A DNA stretch of 64,000 nt, taken from Polynucleobacter sp. SHI8. GTDB taxonomy: Bacteria; Pseudomonadota; Gammaproteobacteria; Burkholderiales; Burkholderiaceae. Positions 44,674-54,378 of the stretch are shown piece by piece (position 1 is the stretch's first letter; each line of letters starts with the position of its first letter). The DNA lies in contig NZ_AP027204.1 of NCBI RefSeq assembly GCF_027944005.1, positions 1,612,001-1,676,000 of the forward strand, written 5' to 3'. Position numbers and translations under genes: made by a program. The notes below the pieces were generated by a model. The model ran no database searches. It was not told the origin of the DNA and was given only the letters and a program-made list of their open reading frames with translations.

Positions 44674-45654
44674 TTATTCTCCCTTAAGCCCCATTTGGCC
44701 AACTAAAGGTCCCCAACGCTTAGCATCTGAGACCAAAAATTGTGTAAATTGCTCGGGTTGATTACCGAGTATATCTGATCCATCAGCTGTCAGGCGAGCT
44801 TTAATATCGGGTTGCTTCAGGACTTCTTGCATCGCTTGATGAATCTTTTTAATCATCTCTGGAGGGGTTTTCGCCGCAGCAATTAAACCAAACCAATTCA
44901 CAAATTCAAAATCCTTTAAACCTAACTCTTGCATGGTTGGCACTTGAGGTAAAGCTGGAGAGCGAACTTTACTTGTAACACCTAATAAACGTAATTTGTT
45001 TGCGCTGGTTAGTTCTTTTGCTGTGATTTGCGCCACAAAGGCAAAATCAACATCCCCCGCTGCTACCGCTGTAGCCGCGGGTGCAGCCCCTCGATAAGGC
45101 ACGTGAGTTAATTTCAAACCGGTATCGATGCGTAACATTTCTCCAGATAAATGACCACCACTACCAATACCCGCAGAACCATAGTTCAAGGGTCTTGTTT
45201 TACCGAGTTCAATTAATTCTTTATAGGATTTAATGGGAGAATTACCTCCCACCACGAGCACCAATGGTGAAGTCACAATCATCGTTATACCCGTGACATC
45301 TTTAATAGGGTCATAACTTAATTTTTTAAATAAATAGGGGCTGAGTGTATGCGGCGTATAGATCAACTGTAATGTTTGACCATCCGCTGGCGAACTCATC
45401 ATGCTTCCAGTTGCAATAATGCCACTGGCCCCTGATTTATTTTCAATCAGAACAGTTTGTCCTAATATTTTCCCAAGGGGTTCAGAGATAATTCTGGCAT
45501 AAGTATCGCTAGACGCGCCTGGAACTGAACCTACTAATAAACGTATCGGTTGAGTGGTCGCAGAGGTTTGGGACTGGGCAAGTGCTAAATCAGATAAAAA
45601 AAGGCTCAAAGAAATGTTTAAAAAAAGATTAATAACTTTCTTTATTGCATTCAT
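44674..45654 (-). CDS. Bug/TctC-family periplasmic receptor (third copy)
   Basis: A 326-residue exported receptor. The signal peptide ends near LALAQ, and the mature chain starts with TTQPIRLLVGSVPG, then SSDTYARIISEPLG. The block HVPYRGAAPAATAVAAGD replaces the usual LLGGQ of the other two, so it is a diverged branch and probably binds a different ligand. The chosen ATG ending at 45654 has GGAG ten bases before it; the Met at 45678 is possible. It begins the catabolic operon. Confidence 0.9.
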   Translation of the reverse strand: MNAIKKVINLFLNISLSLFLSDLALAQSQTSATTQPIRLLVGSVPGASSDTYARIISEPLGKILGQTVLIENKSGASGIIATGSMMSSPADGQTLQLIYTPHTLSPYLFKKLSYDPIKDVTGITMIVTSPLVLVVGGNSPIKSYKELIELGKTRPLNYGSAGIGSGGHLSGEMLRIDTGLKLTHVPYRGAAPAATAVAAGDVDFAFVAQITAKELTSANKLRLLGVTSKVRSPALPQVPTMQELGLKDFEFVNWFGLIAAAKTPPEMIKKIHQAMQEVLKQPDIKARLTADGSDILGNQPEQFTQFLVSDAKRWGPLVGQMGLKGE

Positions 45655-45684
45655 GTGATCATATCTCCATCTTGACATTAATCC

Positions 45685-45720
45685 AAAATCCAATAAAGGT
45701 ATCACCCCTTATTGGATTTT
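45685..45720 (-). terminator. Stem-loop between bamC and the CoA-transferase operon
   Basis: A perfect 12-bp stem (AAAATCCAATAA with TTATTGGATTTT) around a 12-base loop. It starts about 30 bases beyond the bamC stop. The leftward transcript ends the stem in TTTT, a minimal T run. It probably separates the dapA-bamC unit from the operon that follows. Confidence 0.6.
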
Positions 45721-45749
45721 AAAGATACTGCCTCCGCAACAAGTTGTCG

Positions 45750-46904
45750 TTAATAACTTACTTGTGCATCTATTATTTTTAAAATTTGCTGATCAACGTC
45801 GCCTTTGACAATAGTTCCATTGTCTTCAAGCGCGGTCACGATTGTTTTGGCACTATCACCCTTTACAACAACACGATAACGTTTTGCTTTTCTGAGTTCC
45901 TCTTCTTTAGATGATTTAAACATATTAGAGAACCATGAACCAGATGATTTAGGATCAACTTCTTTCGTATTAACAAAACGAACAAAGTAAATACCCTGTG
46001 AACGATCTCGATCTTCAACGGTAAAGTTAGATCGATCTAAGGCTAAACCTACTTCACGCCAAGTTTTATCAAAACTTTGATTAATAGTTAATTGAGCAGC
46101 ATCCGCAACTTCTGTCACGCGTGATGTACGTGCAAGCCCTGAGCCACTATTTTTTGCTAGTTCTGATTTTGCGGCATCATAATTTGTACCCAGATAGACC
46201 ATCATTCTTGCTAACATTTCTGCTTCAAGTTCAGGATCTGAAGCTCTTGCTGTCCACATAGTTGAATCAGGCTGAGTCGGATTACTTCCAACTAATTTCT
46301 CTTCAGCACCACGATGAGTCACATATACTTCAGTTTCATTGTTCGTATTCTTTTCTAAGCGGGTCCGGAACTTGTCTCTCTCCCCGGTTGAATAAATACT
46401 ATCTAATGTACTACCCAAAAACCGTCGAATCATATCCTGCGGAATCTTGGCACGATTTTCTGCCCAATCAGTTTCCATAATTCCTGTTGCAGGGGAATCT
46501 GTAATTAGTAAAAAACCTGTATCTTCCCAAAATGATTTGATTTTTGGATAAACATCATTCGCTGACTTATTGACAACAATCCAACGACGCTGCCCATCTC
46601 TTTCAATTCGAATGCCAGCTTGAGCAGGGGTAACCGTATTCTTTGTATCTTCTTTTTTTGCTTTCGATGTTGCTGAGTTATATTGCGAAAGTGTCGCTGT
46701 ACCATCTGCAACTGCATATCGCTTTTCAGGATTGGAAGTAGATAAATCTGGTGGAATCGCTAAACTAGGAATCTTTTTTTCACCCTGAGATTTGTAATCA
46801 ATAGATTCACCATTCAAGGTAGATGTGCAAGAAGATAAGAAAAAAGCTCCAAAAACAGCCATGAATGTGATACTTAATTTTGCCACTCTTAATTCGTTCA
46901 GCAT
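45750..46904 (-). CDS. bamC: Outer-membrane assembly lipoprotein BamC
   Basis: A 384-residue lipoprotein of the BAM complex, which inserts beta-barrel proteins in the outer membrane. The lipobox is FFLSSCT, followed by a long flexible segment (KKIPSLAIPPDLS) and two helix-grip domains typical of NlpB: residues 105-215 (WEDTGFLLITDSPATGIMETDW) and 265-380 (VGLALDRSNFTVEDRD). It lies 15 bases downstream of dapA, the usual betaproteobacterial pairing. Confidence 0.92.
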   Translation of the reverse strand: MLNELRVAKLSITFMAVFGAFFLSSCTSTLNGESIDYKSQGEKKIPSLAIPPDLSTSNPEKRYAVADGTATLSQYNSATSKAKKEDTKNTVTPAQAGIRIERDGQRRWIVVNKSANDVYPKIKSFWEDTGFLLITDSPATGIMETDWAENRAKIPQDMIRRFLGSTLDSIYSTGERDKFRTRLEKNTNNETEVYVTHRGAEEKLVGSNPTQPDSTMWTARASDPELEAEMLARMMVYLGTNYDAAKSELAKNSGSGLARTSRVTEVADAAQLTINQSFDKTWREVGLALDRSNFTVEDRDRSQGIYFVRFVNTKEVDPKSSGSWFSNMFKSSKEEELRKAKRYRVVVKGDSAKTIVTALEDNGTIVKGDVDQQILKIIDAQVSY

Positions 46905-46919
46905 AGTTTCCTATAGGTT

Positions 46920-47843
46920 TTAAACAATTACACCTGTCTTACGTAATACCTCTTTTAAAGGTTCGCGAAGACTCTCAGTCAAAGGTGTCAATGGTAAACG
47001 AATGCCTTTGTCAATAACACCCATTTCATGTAAAGCCCATTTCACAGGTATTGGATTAGGCTCAACAAACATCATTTGATGAAGTTTTAATAACTTAAAT
47101 TGTAATTCTCGAGCCTGAACTAAATCGCCAATAACTGCCGCCTCACATAAAGATGACATCATCTGTGGAGCAACGTTTGCAGTAACGGAAATATTACCGT
47201 GTCCACCCATCAACATTAAGAAAATAGCCGTTAAATCATCTCCTGAATACACTGCAAAATGATGACTCTTTTGTTCTTTCAAGCCCGCAATCAAGGCGCT
47301 TACACGCTCTAAATTACCAGTAGCATCTTTTAAACCATTAATTCCTGGAACCTGAGCAAGGCGCAAAATAGTTGCATTACTCATATCAGCAACCGTTCTG
47401 CCTGGCACGTTATATAAAATGACTGGTAAGTCAATTTTTTCAGCAATCGTTTTAAAGTGCGCATAAATGCCATCTTGAGTCGGCTTATTGTAATAAGGTA
47501 CTACTTGAAGGCTAGCATCTGCTCCAACCTGTTTAGCGTATTGTGTCAACTCTACAGCTTCTCGAGTTGAATTTCCGCCTGTTCCAGCAATGACAGGTAT
47601 CCTGCCATTAATATGCTCAACTGCAACACGAATTAATTCACAATGTTCTTCTACATTAACCGTAGGCGACTCTCCAGATGTCCCAACAATGACAATACCG
47701 TGAGTTCCTTGCTCTACATGCCAATCCAACAAATGACGCAATGCGTCAAAATCTAGCTCCCCATCTTCTTGCATTGGAGAAACAATTGCAACAATGCTCC
47801 CTAGAATAGGTAACTGTGGATATAAAGTTTTCATGTTCATCAT
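46920..47843 (-). CDS. dapA: 4-hydroxy-tetrahydrodipicolinate synthase
   Basis: A 307-residue enzyme of the lysine/diaminopimelate path, condensing aspartate semialdehyde and pyruvate. The Schiff-base Lys is in GLKDATGN (about 170), with GTSGESPTV and YNVPGRT also intact. The start is one of three Mets close together; the one ending at 47843 is chosen, just past the end of the methyltransferase gene. The Met at 47879 would overlap that gene. bamC follows by 15 bases. Confidence 0.95.
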   Translation of the reverse strand: MMNMKTLYPQLPILGSIVAIVSPMQEDGELDFDALRHLLDWHVEQGTHGIVIVGTSGESPTVNVEEHCELIRVAVEHINGRIPVIAGTGGNSTREAVELTQYAKQVGADASLQVVPYYNKPTQDGIYAHFKTIAEKIDLPVILYNVPGRTVADMSNATILRLAQVPGINGLKDATGNLERVSALIAGLKEQKSHHFAVYSGDDLTAIFLMLMGGHGNISVTANVAPQMMSSLCEAAVIGDLVQARELQFKLLKLHQMMFVEPNPIPVKWALHEMGVIDKGIRLPLTPLTESLREPLKEVLRKTGVIV

Positions 47844-47860
47844 AGAATTGTAGCCCAATC

Positions 47861-48430
47861 TCAGGTCCTTACTGCACAAATTCGTTGAATCATGGCTGGC
47901 TTCGGATCTTCCACATAACCACTTTCAAAAGCGTTAATGTGAAATGATTGTTTGGCCAAAACCACCTCTAAAAGCTCATTTTCTCTTAATAAAAAATTTG
48001 GATTTGAGGGTTTACCAAATGCTTCATTTCCTATCGCAAAAGTCTCATAAATCAACACTCCTCCCTCATCAATCAATTCCAACATATTTTCTAAGTGAGG
48101 ACGATACAAATAATTCGTAACGATTAATCCTGAAAACTTTTCCAACTGAAGATCAAAGGCAAACTCCTCTTTCTCTAAGTCAATACAACGTAACTCAATG
48201 GCATTGGGTTGACATTGATGCAATCTTTGTAAACTCGGCAAGTGAATATCAACTGCCAAAACTTGATACCCTAACTCTGCTAAATAAACAGAATGCCTGC
48301 CAGTGCCACACGCATAATCCAAAACTCTTTTAGATCCACTATTTGAAGGAATCCGCCCAGCAAAATGTGCTACCCAGGGAGAAACAGTAGAAAAATTATG
48401 AGTAATCAAGCCCCATTGCCTCACGAACAT
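47861..48430 (-). CDS. Class I SAM-dependent methyltransferase
   Basis: A 189-residue methyltransferase with the SAM-binding motif LDYACGTGRHSVYLAELG near residue 40, followed by motif II acidic VDIHLPS. It is TehB-like in the way it reads through the post-motif FSGLIVTNYLYRPHLENMLE. The Met ending at 48430 is used; a TTG at 48409 behind GAGG is an alternative. The 5' end runs 35 bases into the trpS 3' end. The substrate is unknown. Confidence 0.8.
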   Translation of the reverse strand: MFVRQWGLITHNFSTVSPWVAHFAGRIPSNSGSKRVLDYACGTGRHSVYLAELGYQVLAVDIHLPSLQRLHQCQPNAIELRCIDLEKEEFAFDLQLEKFSGLIVTNYLYRPHLENMLELIDEGGVLIYETFAIGNEAFGKPSNPNFLLRENELLEVVLAKQSFHINAFESGYVEDPKPAMIQRICAVRT

Positions 48431-49598
48431 CTCGCATAGTTTCCTGAGCAGTTTTGCGCGCTTTGTCGCAACCGTCAGCAATAAGAGCTCTTAATAAGCT
48501 TGGGTCATCCAAGTATTTTTGAGCTCTTTCCAACATGGGTTGCTGCTCTTTCAATACATTTTGTATCAGTGGTTCTTTACACTCAAGACAGCCAATACCC
48601 GCTGTCTTACATCCTTGCTGAACCCAATCTTGGGTAGTCTGATCTGAATACACCACATGTAATTCCCAAACTGGGCAATTTTTAGGATCCCCAACATCAG
48701 TTCTTCGAACGCGTGCAGGGTCTGTTGGCATGGTTTTTATTTTTTTAGAAATAGACTGGGCATCTTCCCGCAATGAAATCGTATTTCCATAAGATTTAGA
48801 CATCTTTTGTCCATCTAATCCTGGCATTTTGGATGCTTGTGTCAATAAGGCTTGGGGTTCAACAAGAATGATTTTTCTTGCCCCTTCAAGATAACCAAAC
48901 AGTCGCTCCCGATCACTCATCGATAAATTTTGCGCTTCATGCAAAATCGCTTGGGCTTGCTCGAGGGCTTCTTCATCACCCTGCTCTTGGAAAGCTGTTC
49001 GAGCCTCTAAATATAATTTGGTTCTTTTGCCCCCTAGTTTCTTGGCGGCTTCTATGGCTTTTTCTTCAAAACCAGCTTCACGACCATACAAATAATTAAA
49101 GCGTCTTGCGACTTCTCGGGTCATTTCTACGTGAGGTATTTGGTCCTCACCCACCGGTACGTGCTGAGCACGATAAATGAGAATATCCGCTGCCTGTAAC
49201 AAGGGATAACCTAAAAATCCATAGGTCTGAAGATCTTTTTCCCGTAACTTTTCAATTTGATCTTTATAGGTAGGAACCCGCTCTAACCAACCCAAAGGTG
49301 TTCCCATGGATAGCAGTAAAAATAATTCAGCATGCTCCGGCACTTTACTTTGAATAAATAATGTCGCCTGTGTTGGATCAACGCCTGCGGCTAACCAATC
49401 AATTACCATTTCCCAAACCGAGTTTTGTATGACCTCTGGTGATTCATAATGCGTCGTCAAGGCATGCCAATCAGCAACAAAGAAAAAACAAGGGTATTCA
49501 GATTGCAACCGAATCCAATTTTTTAATACGCCATGATAATGGCCTAAATGCAATGACCCAGTGGGGCGCATGCCAGATAATACGCGTTCAGAATACAT
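48396..49598 (-). CDS. trpS: Tryptophanyl-tRNA synthetase
   Basis: A 400-residue class Ic synthetase. The HIGH-like motif is LHLGHYHG near residue 17, and the KMSKS motif is DGQKMSKSYGN near 265. Compared with the roughly 330-residue E. coli enzyme it has an insertion of about 70 residues (RTKLYLEARTAFQEQGD and following), a feature of the long betaproteobacterial form. It lies 12 bases after the PHP-domain gene. Confidence 0.96.
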   Translation of the reverse strand: MYSERVLSGMRPTGSLHLGHYHGVLKNWIRLQSEYPCFFFVADWHALTTHYESPEVIQNSVWEMVIDWLAAGVDPTQATLFIQSKVPEHAELFLLLSMGTPLGWLERVPTYKDQIEKLREKDLQTYGFLGYPLLQAADILIYRAQHVPVGEDQIPHVEMTREVARRFNYLYGREAGFEEKAIEAAKKLGGKRTKLYLEARTAFQEQGDEEALEQAQAILHEAQNLSMSDRERLFGYLEGARKIILVEPQALLTQASKMPGLDGQKMSKSYGNTISLREDAQSISKKIKTMPTDPARVRRTDVGDPKNCPVWELHVVYSDQTTQDWVQQGCKTAGIGCLECKEPLIQNVLKEQQPMLERAQKYLDDPSLLRALIADGCDKARKTAQETMRDVREAMGLDYS

Positions 49599-49610
49599 AA
49601 TGTGATGAGC

Positions 49611-50447
49611 TTAAAGTAATGACCAAACTGGTTGAAGTGAAAGTGGTAAATGCGGTAGTTTGCCTAAATCGATATGACTCTCGGCCGGATCATGAAAATC
49701 AGACCCTCGAGATGCATAAAATCCATATTGAAGTGCAATTTTGGCATATTCCTCGTATTGACGTGGCGTATGACTTCCAGTAATCACTTCAATTCCAAGT
49801 CCACCGGCTTCTTTGAAGGCGATATATAACTCATGTTTTTGGAGGTCTGTTAATCGATACCTACCTGGATGGGCAATAATTGCTACTCCACCAGAAGCTT
49901 TAATCCAATCAACCGACTCTTTGAGACTTGCCCAGACATGACCAATATAGCCAGGCTTACCTTCAATCAGGTAATTTTTGAATACATCATCGGTTGAGCG
50001 ACAAACATTTTTTTCAACTAAATACCTTGCAAAATGTGTACGCGATAATAATTCTGGATTACCTGCATAGGTCAATGCACCTTCATAAGCGCCTTCAATT
50101 CCAACAGCTGCTAATTGCCGAGCAATTTCTTTACCTCTAGCGGTTCGTCCATCTCGTGTTTTACGCAATCCTTCAACCAATACAGAATGATCTGGATCAA
50201 GCCCAATGCCAACAATATGAATCGTTTGCCCCATCCAACTCACAGAGATTTCGACTCCAGAGGTATATTTCATCCCCAATTTATTCGCTGCTTCTCTAGC
50301 ACGATGCTGACCGCCGATGACATCATGATCGGTGAGTGACCAAAGTTGTACACCATTTTGATGAGCACGCATCGCTAAATCCTCAGGTGTGAGGGTGCCA
50401 TCAGATACCACTGAATGACAATGCAAATCGGCGTTAATAGAATTCAT
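49611..50447 (-). CDS. PHP-domain phosphoesterase (RNase AM/YciV-like)
   Basis: A 278-residue metal-dependent phosphoesterase. The PHP metal sites are DLHCHSVVSDG (residue 7) and SLTDHDVIGG (residue 37), with later IIAHPGRYR and ASRGSDFHDP. Members include the E. coli RNase AM 5'-3' exonuclease and 3',5'-bisphosphate nucleotidases; both activities are possible here. It lies upstream of trpS in the same direction, with 77 bases to the AFG1-like gene beyond it. Confidence 0.88.
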   Translation of the reverse strand: MNSINADLHCHSVVSDGTLTPEDLAMRAHQNGVQLWSLTDHDVIGGQHRAREAANKLGMKYTSGVEISVSWMGQTIHIVGIGLDPDHSVLVEGLRKTRDGRTARGKEIARQLAAVGIEGAYEGALTYAGNPELLSRTHFARYLVEKNVCRSTDDVFKNYLIEGKPGYIGHVWASLKESVDWIKASGGVAIIAHPGRYRLTDLQKHELYIAFKEAGGLGIEVITGSHTPRQYEEYAKIALQYGFYASRGSDFHDPAESHIDLGKLPHLPLSLQPVWSLL

Positions 50448-50524
50448 TACCCTATTCTACCGTTTTCACACAGGAATTTCGATAAAAATAGCATTTCAAT
50501 GTATCAATGGGGAAAACATGCCAT

Positions 50525-51631
50525 TTAGGTTAAGGACGTATCCACTACTCTTCTTGGCGCATGTAAATACTCTTTGGATTGCATTTCGATAATACGTGAA
50601 ACTGTTCGGTGAAACTCGCCTGACATTTGACCTTCTGTGTAAAGTAAATCCGGTGCAACTTCTGCCGTGATAATTAACTTAATTTTGTGGTCATAAAAGA
50701 CGTCAATTAACCAGGTAAAGCGCCTTGCTTCACTGGACATTCTTGGTGACATTTTAGGCACTCCAGTCAAAATGACTGTATGAAAGGTCGACGCAATTTC
50801 TAAATAATCATTTTGCGAACGTGGTCCAACACATAATTCTTGAAAATTAAACCAAGCAATTCCTCCAGCTCGACGCAAACACCTGATCGTTCGGTTTTCA
50901 ATCATCAACTCAATCGGCTCATCTTCATGTGCACCAGCAAGTTTTACATAGACAGATTCCACTTCTTGCTCAACTGTCGGACCTAGCGGGGCAATATATG
51001 CCCTTACTTGATCCATCACCACTTGCCGATAATCAACCCCAGCATCGATATTCATCACATCGAGTTTTTCTTCTAATAAACGAATGGCGGGTAAAACTCG
51101 ATCGCGATGTAATCCATCCGGATACAGTAGATCGGGTCGATAATTAGATGTCATGATAAATTGCACTTTATTCTTGAATAAAGCATCTAAAAGACGATAC
51201 AAAATCATTGCATCCGCAACATCACTGACATGAAACTCATCAAAACAGATCAACTCATAACGCTGACCTATTTTCTTCCCGAGTTCATCTAAGGGGTCAG
51301 CTTGTCCACGTAAATCCTGAAGCTCGCGATGGACTTCACGCATGAACTCATGAAAATGCAGGCGTGTCTTTTTTTCTATATTGATGGCTTCATAAAAGCA
51401 GTCCATGATGAAAGACTTACCTCTTCCAACTCCGCCCCAAAAATAGACTCCCTTAGGAACGGTGCTTGAGGAACTGCCCAGAAGCTTTGTAAAAAATCCT
51501 CCAGATTTGGCTGGGCGTTGCTCCCATTCATCTTGACAAAGTTGCAGGCGTTGGATAGCAGCTTGTTGGGCTGCATCACTTTGATACCCTTTTTTCTCTA
51601 ATGATGCTTGATATAACTCAGTAACGCGCAT
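50525..51631 (-). CDS. zapE: AFG1/ZapE-family ATPase
   Basis: A 368-residue AAA-type ATPase. Walker A is GGVGRGKSFIMD near residue 67, followed by HFHEFMREVHRELQDL, and Walker B is ICFDEFHVSDVADAMIL near 130. In E. coli, ZapE binds the divisome and regulates Z-ring constriction; the mitochondrial homologue AFG1 handles unassembled respiratory proteins. It lies 11 bases after lpdA, the usual betaproteobacterial order. Confidence 0.93.
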   Translation of the reverse strand: MRVTELYQASLEKKGYQSDAAQQAAIQRLQLCQDEWEQRPAKSGGFFTKLLGSSSSTVPKGVYFWGGVGRGKSFIMDCFYEAINIEKKTRLHFHEFMREVHRELQDLRGQADPLDELGKKIGQRYELICFDEFHVSDVADAMILYRLLDALFKNKVQFIMTSNYRPDLLYPDGLHRDRVLPAIRLLEEKLDVMNIDAGVDYRQVVMDQVRAYIAPLGPTVEQEVESVYVKLAGAHEDEPIELMIENRTIRCLRRAGGIAWFNFQELCVGPRSQNDYLEIASTFHTVILTGVPKMSPRMSSEARRFTWLIDVFYDHKIKLIITAEVAPDLLYTEGQMSGEFHRTVSRIIEMQSKEYLHAPRRVVDTSLT

Positions 51632-51642
51632 GCATTCCTATT

Positions 51643-53079
51643 TTAGAAATTCAATGCACGACGATCTGTTGCAAGAGCCGCTTCACGAATAGGTTCAGAT
51701 AAACTTGGATGTGGGTGACAGATACGCGCAATATCTTCAGCAGATGCTTTGAACTCCATCGCAACCACCGCTTCAGCAATTAAGTCAGAAGCCGCTGAGG
51801 CAATAATATGCACGCCTAATATCTCATCCGTCTTTTCATCCGCCAAGATTTTTACAAAACCATCAGCGGATCCCATTCCTAATGCTCGCCCATTGGCTGC
51901 AAATGGAAACTGTCCAGGTTTGTAAGCACGACCTTCGGCTTTTAACTGTTGCTCGTTTTTACCAACCCAGGCAATTTCTGGAGATGTATAGATGACCCAA
52001 GGAATACAGTTGTAATCAATATGCGGTTTTTGCCCTGCCATGACTTCAGCAACGAGAACGCCTTCATCTTCCGCTTTATGCGCTAACATTGGGCCACGAA
52101 CAACGTCACCAATGGCATAAACACCAGGAGCGCTCGTTGCTAGTGTATGGTCATCAACTGGAATAAATCCACGCTCATCCGCTTTTAGACCAATCGCTTC
52201 TAAATTGAGATTGTCCGTATTTGGCACACGACCTACAGAAACAATTAATCGATCAACTACTAAAGAATGATCAGCACCTGCAGCATCGGTGTAGTTAACG
52301 GTAACGTTATTTTTACCTTTTTTAACTTCACCAATTTTGACGCCTAAATTAAATTGCAGTCCTTGCTTGATAAATAGTTTCTGTGCCTCTGCAGCAATTC
52401 CTTGATCACAGGCGCCTAAAAAAGTTGGCATGGCTTCTAATATTGTTACGTCAGAACCTAAACGACGCCAAACCGAACCGAGTTCGAGTCCAATCACCCC
52501 AGCACCAATCACGCCCAGTTTTTTAGGTGTTTGGTCAAACTTTAAACCACCCTCGTTGTCACAAATCCAGATATTATCCACTTCCATACCGGGCAAGTGC
52601 CTGGCTTTAGAACCAGTTGCGATGATTACTTGCTTGGCGTTAACTGTTTTGTTTTCTTTGCCTTGAATGGCTATTTGATAAAGATTGTTTTCACGCCCAA
52701 TAAAAGAAGCATAGCCCTTAAGATGGGTTACTTTGTTCTTTTTAAACAGGTACTGAATACCGCTGGTCATTTTTGTCACGATGTCATCTTTGCGGGTAAC
52801 CATTTTAGGCACATTGATACTTGCACCTTGTACTTCAATACCATGACTAGAGATATGCTTTTGTACATTCTCAAACTCTTCTGAAGATGCAAGCAATGCT
52901 TTCGATGGAATACATCCCACATTTAAACAAGTCCCACCTAATCGTGGTTCTGCTTTAGGATCGTCATAAGCATTACCTTCTGCACATGCTACTTTAAATC
53001 CTAGTTGTGCTGCACGAATCGCTGCGATATATCCGCCTGGACCTGCACCAATTACTACTACATCAAATTCTTGACTCAT
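51643..53079 (-). CDS. lpdA: Dihydrolipoyl dehydrogenase (E3)
   Basis: A 478-residue flavoprotein that reoxidises dihydrolipoamide with NAD+. The FAD motif GAGPGGYIAAIRAAQLG opens it, the redox disulfide is GGTCLNVGCIPSK (about residue 50), the NAD motif is GAGVIGLELGSV, and the dimer interface ends in CHPHPSLSEPIREA. It follows sucB after 30 bases, so it is the E3 of the 2-oxoglutarate dehydrogenase complex, probably shared with others. Confidence 0.97.
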   Translation of the reverse strand: MSQEFDVVVIGAGPGGYIAAIRAAQLGFKVACAEGNAYDDPKAEPRLGGTCLNVGCIPSKALLASSEEFENVQKHISSHGIEVQGASINVPKMVTRKDDIVTKMTSGIQYLFKKNKVTHLKGYASFIGRENNLYQIAIQGKENKTVNAKQVIIATGSKARHLPGMEVDNIWICDNEGGLKFDQTPKKLGVIGAGVIGLELGSVWRRLGSDVTILEAMPTFLGACDQGIAAEAQKLFIKQGLQFNLGVKIGEVKKGKNNVTVNYTDAAGADHSLVVDRLIVSVGRVPNTDNLNLEAIGLKADERGFIPVDDHTLATSAPGVYAIGDVVRGPMLAHKAEDEGVLVAEVMAGQKPHIDYNCIPWVIYTSPEIAWVGKNEQQLKAEGRAYKPGQFPFAANGRALGMGSADGFVKILADEKTDEILGVHIIASAASDLIAEAVVAMEFKASAEDIARICHPHPSLSEPIREAALATDRRALNF

Positions 53080-53109
53080 TGAGATTCCTTTAAATGCAAA
53101 TTAGGCTGA

Positions 53110-54336
53110 TTAAATATCGAGTAATAGTCTGGCAGGGTCTTCAAGGATCTCCTTCATGGCGACTAACCCAAGGACAGCCTCACGACCATCAATGATGCGG
53201 TGGTCATAGGACATCGCTAAATAGTTCATTGGACGAATCACAATCTGACCATCTTCAACCACGGCACGATCTTTCGTTGCATGAATACCCAAAATAGCTG
53301 ATTGGGGAGGATTAATAATTGGTGTCGACAACATGGAACCAAATACACCACCGTTAGAGATGGAGAATGTTCCACCTGTTAAATCATCTAAGGTGAGCTT
53401 GCCATCACGAGCTTTCACTCCAAATTCAGCAATCTTTTTCTCGATTTCTGCAAGATTCATTTGATCCACATCACGCAAAATTGGCACAACCAAACCACGT
53501 GGCGATCCAACTGCGATACCAATATCAAAATAACCGTGGTAAACAATATCTGTACCATCTACAGAAGCATTTAATACAGGATATTTCTTTAAGGCATGAA
53601 CTGCTGCTTTTACAAAGAAAGACATAAACCCTAATTTCACACCATGCTCTTTTTCAAACACTTCTTTATATTTATTACGCATATTCATGACTGGCGCCAT
53701 GTTGACTTCATTAAATGTCGTCAAGATTGCATTACTTGCTTGTGACTCTAAGAGTCGTTCTGCAATTCTGGCACGCAAACGGCTCATTGGAACACGCTCT
53801 TCTGGGCGATCACCCAATGGCATATTGATAGGTAATGAGGCTAATTTTTGCGGTGCAGGTGCACTTGCTTTAGCTGGTGTTGCGGACAATGCATCGGCTT
53901 TAGTTACACGGCCATCTTTACCTGAACCAGTAACATCTGTTGCTAACATATTTTTTTCTGCAAGTATCTTCGCCGCTGCTGGCATAGCTATACCTGCCGC
54001 GCTATTGGAGCTTGGTGCAGAAGACGCCGCAACAGCCGCTACGGGTGCCGCAACAGGCGTTGGGGTTGAAGCTGCAGGTGATGCTACCCCTTTACTTTCA
54101 CTATCAATCTTCGCAATCACTTGATCTGAAACAACTGTTCCACCATCAGCAATGACGATTTCCGATAAAACCCCAGCTGAAGGTGCAGGCACTTCGAGTA
54201 CCACTTTATCAGTCTCAATCTCAATGAGAATCTCATCTTGAGCAACGCTGTCACCAGCTTTTTTCTTCCATTGCAAAAGGGTTGCTTCTGCAACTGATTC
54301 AGACAACTGGGGTACTTTAACTTCAAAAATAGACAT
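53110..54336 (-). CDS. sucB: 2-oxoglutarate dehydrogenase dihydrolipoyl succinyltransferase (E2)
   Basis: A 408-residue E2 core of the TCA complex. The lipoyl domain (1-75) has the lipoylated Lys in EIETDKVVLEVPA. A Pro/Ala/Ser linker follows, then an E3-binding domain (about 115-155, IAMPAAAKILAEKN) and the catalytic acyltransferase domain ending with the active His in SYDHRIIDGREAV near 380. It lies between sucA and lpdA. Confidence 0.97.
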   Translation of the reverse strand: MSIFEVKVPQLSESVAEATLLQWKKKAGDSVAQDEILIEIETDKVVLEVPAPSAGVLSEIVIADGGTVVSDQVIAKIDSESKGVASPAASTPTPVAAPVAAVAASSAPSSNSAAGIAMPAAAKILAEKNMLATDVTGSGKDGRVTKADALSATPAKASAPAPQKLASLPINMPLGDRPEERVPMSRLRARIAERLLESQASNAILTTFNEVNMAPVMNMRNKYKEVFEKEHGVKLGFMSFFVKAAVHALKKYPVLNASVDGTDIVYHGYFDIGIAVGSPRGLVVPILRDVDQMNLAEIEKKIAEFGVKARDGKLTLDDLTGGTFSISNGGVFGSMLSTPIINPPQSAILGIHATKDRAVVEDGQIVIRPMNYLAMSYDHRIIDGREAVLGLVAMKEILEDPARLLLDI

Positions 54337-54378
54337 GGTAAATCCTTTAATTGGTTGTTTGTCGCTGTGTATTTATAT

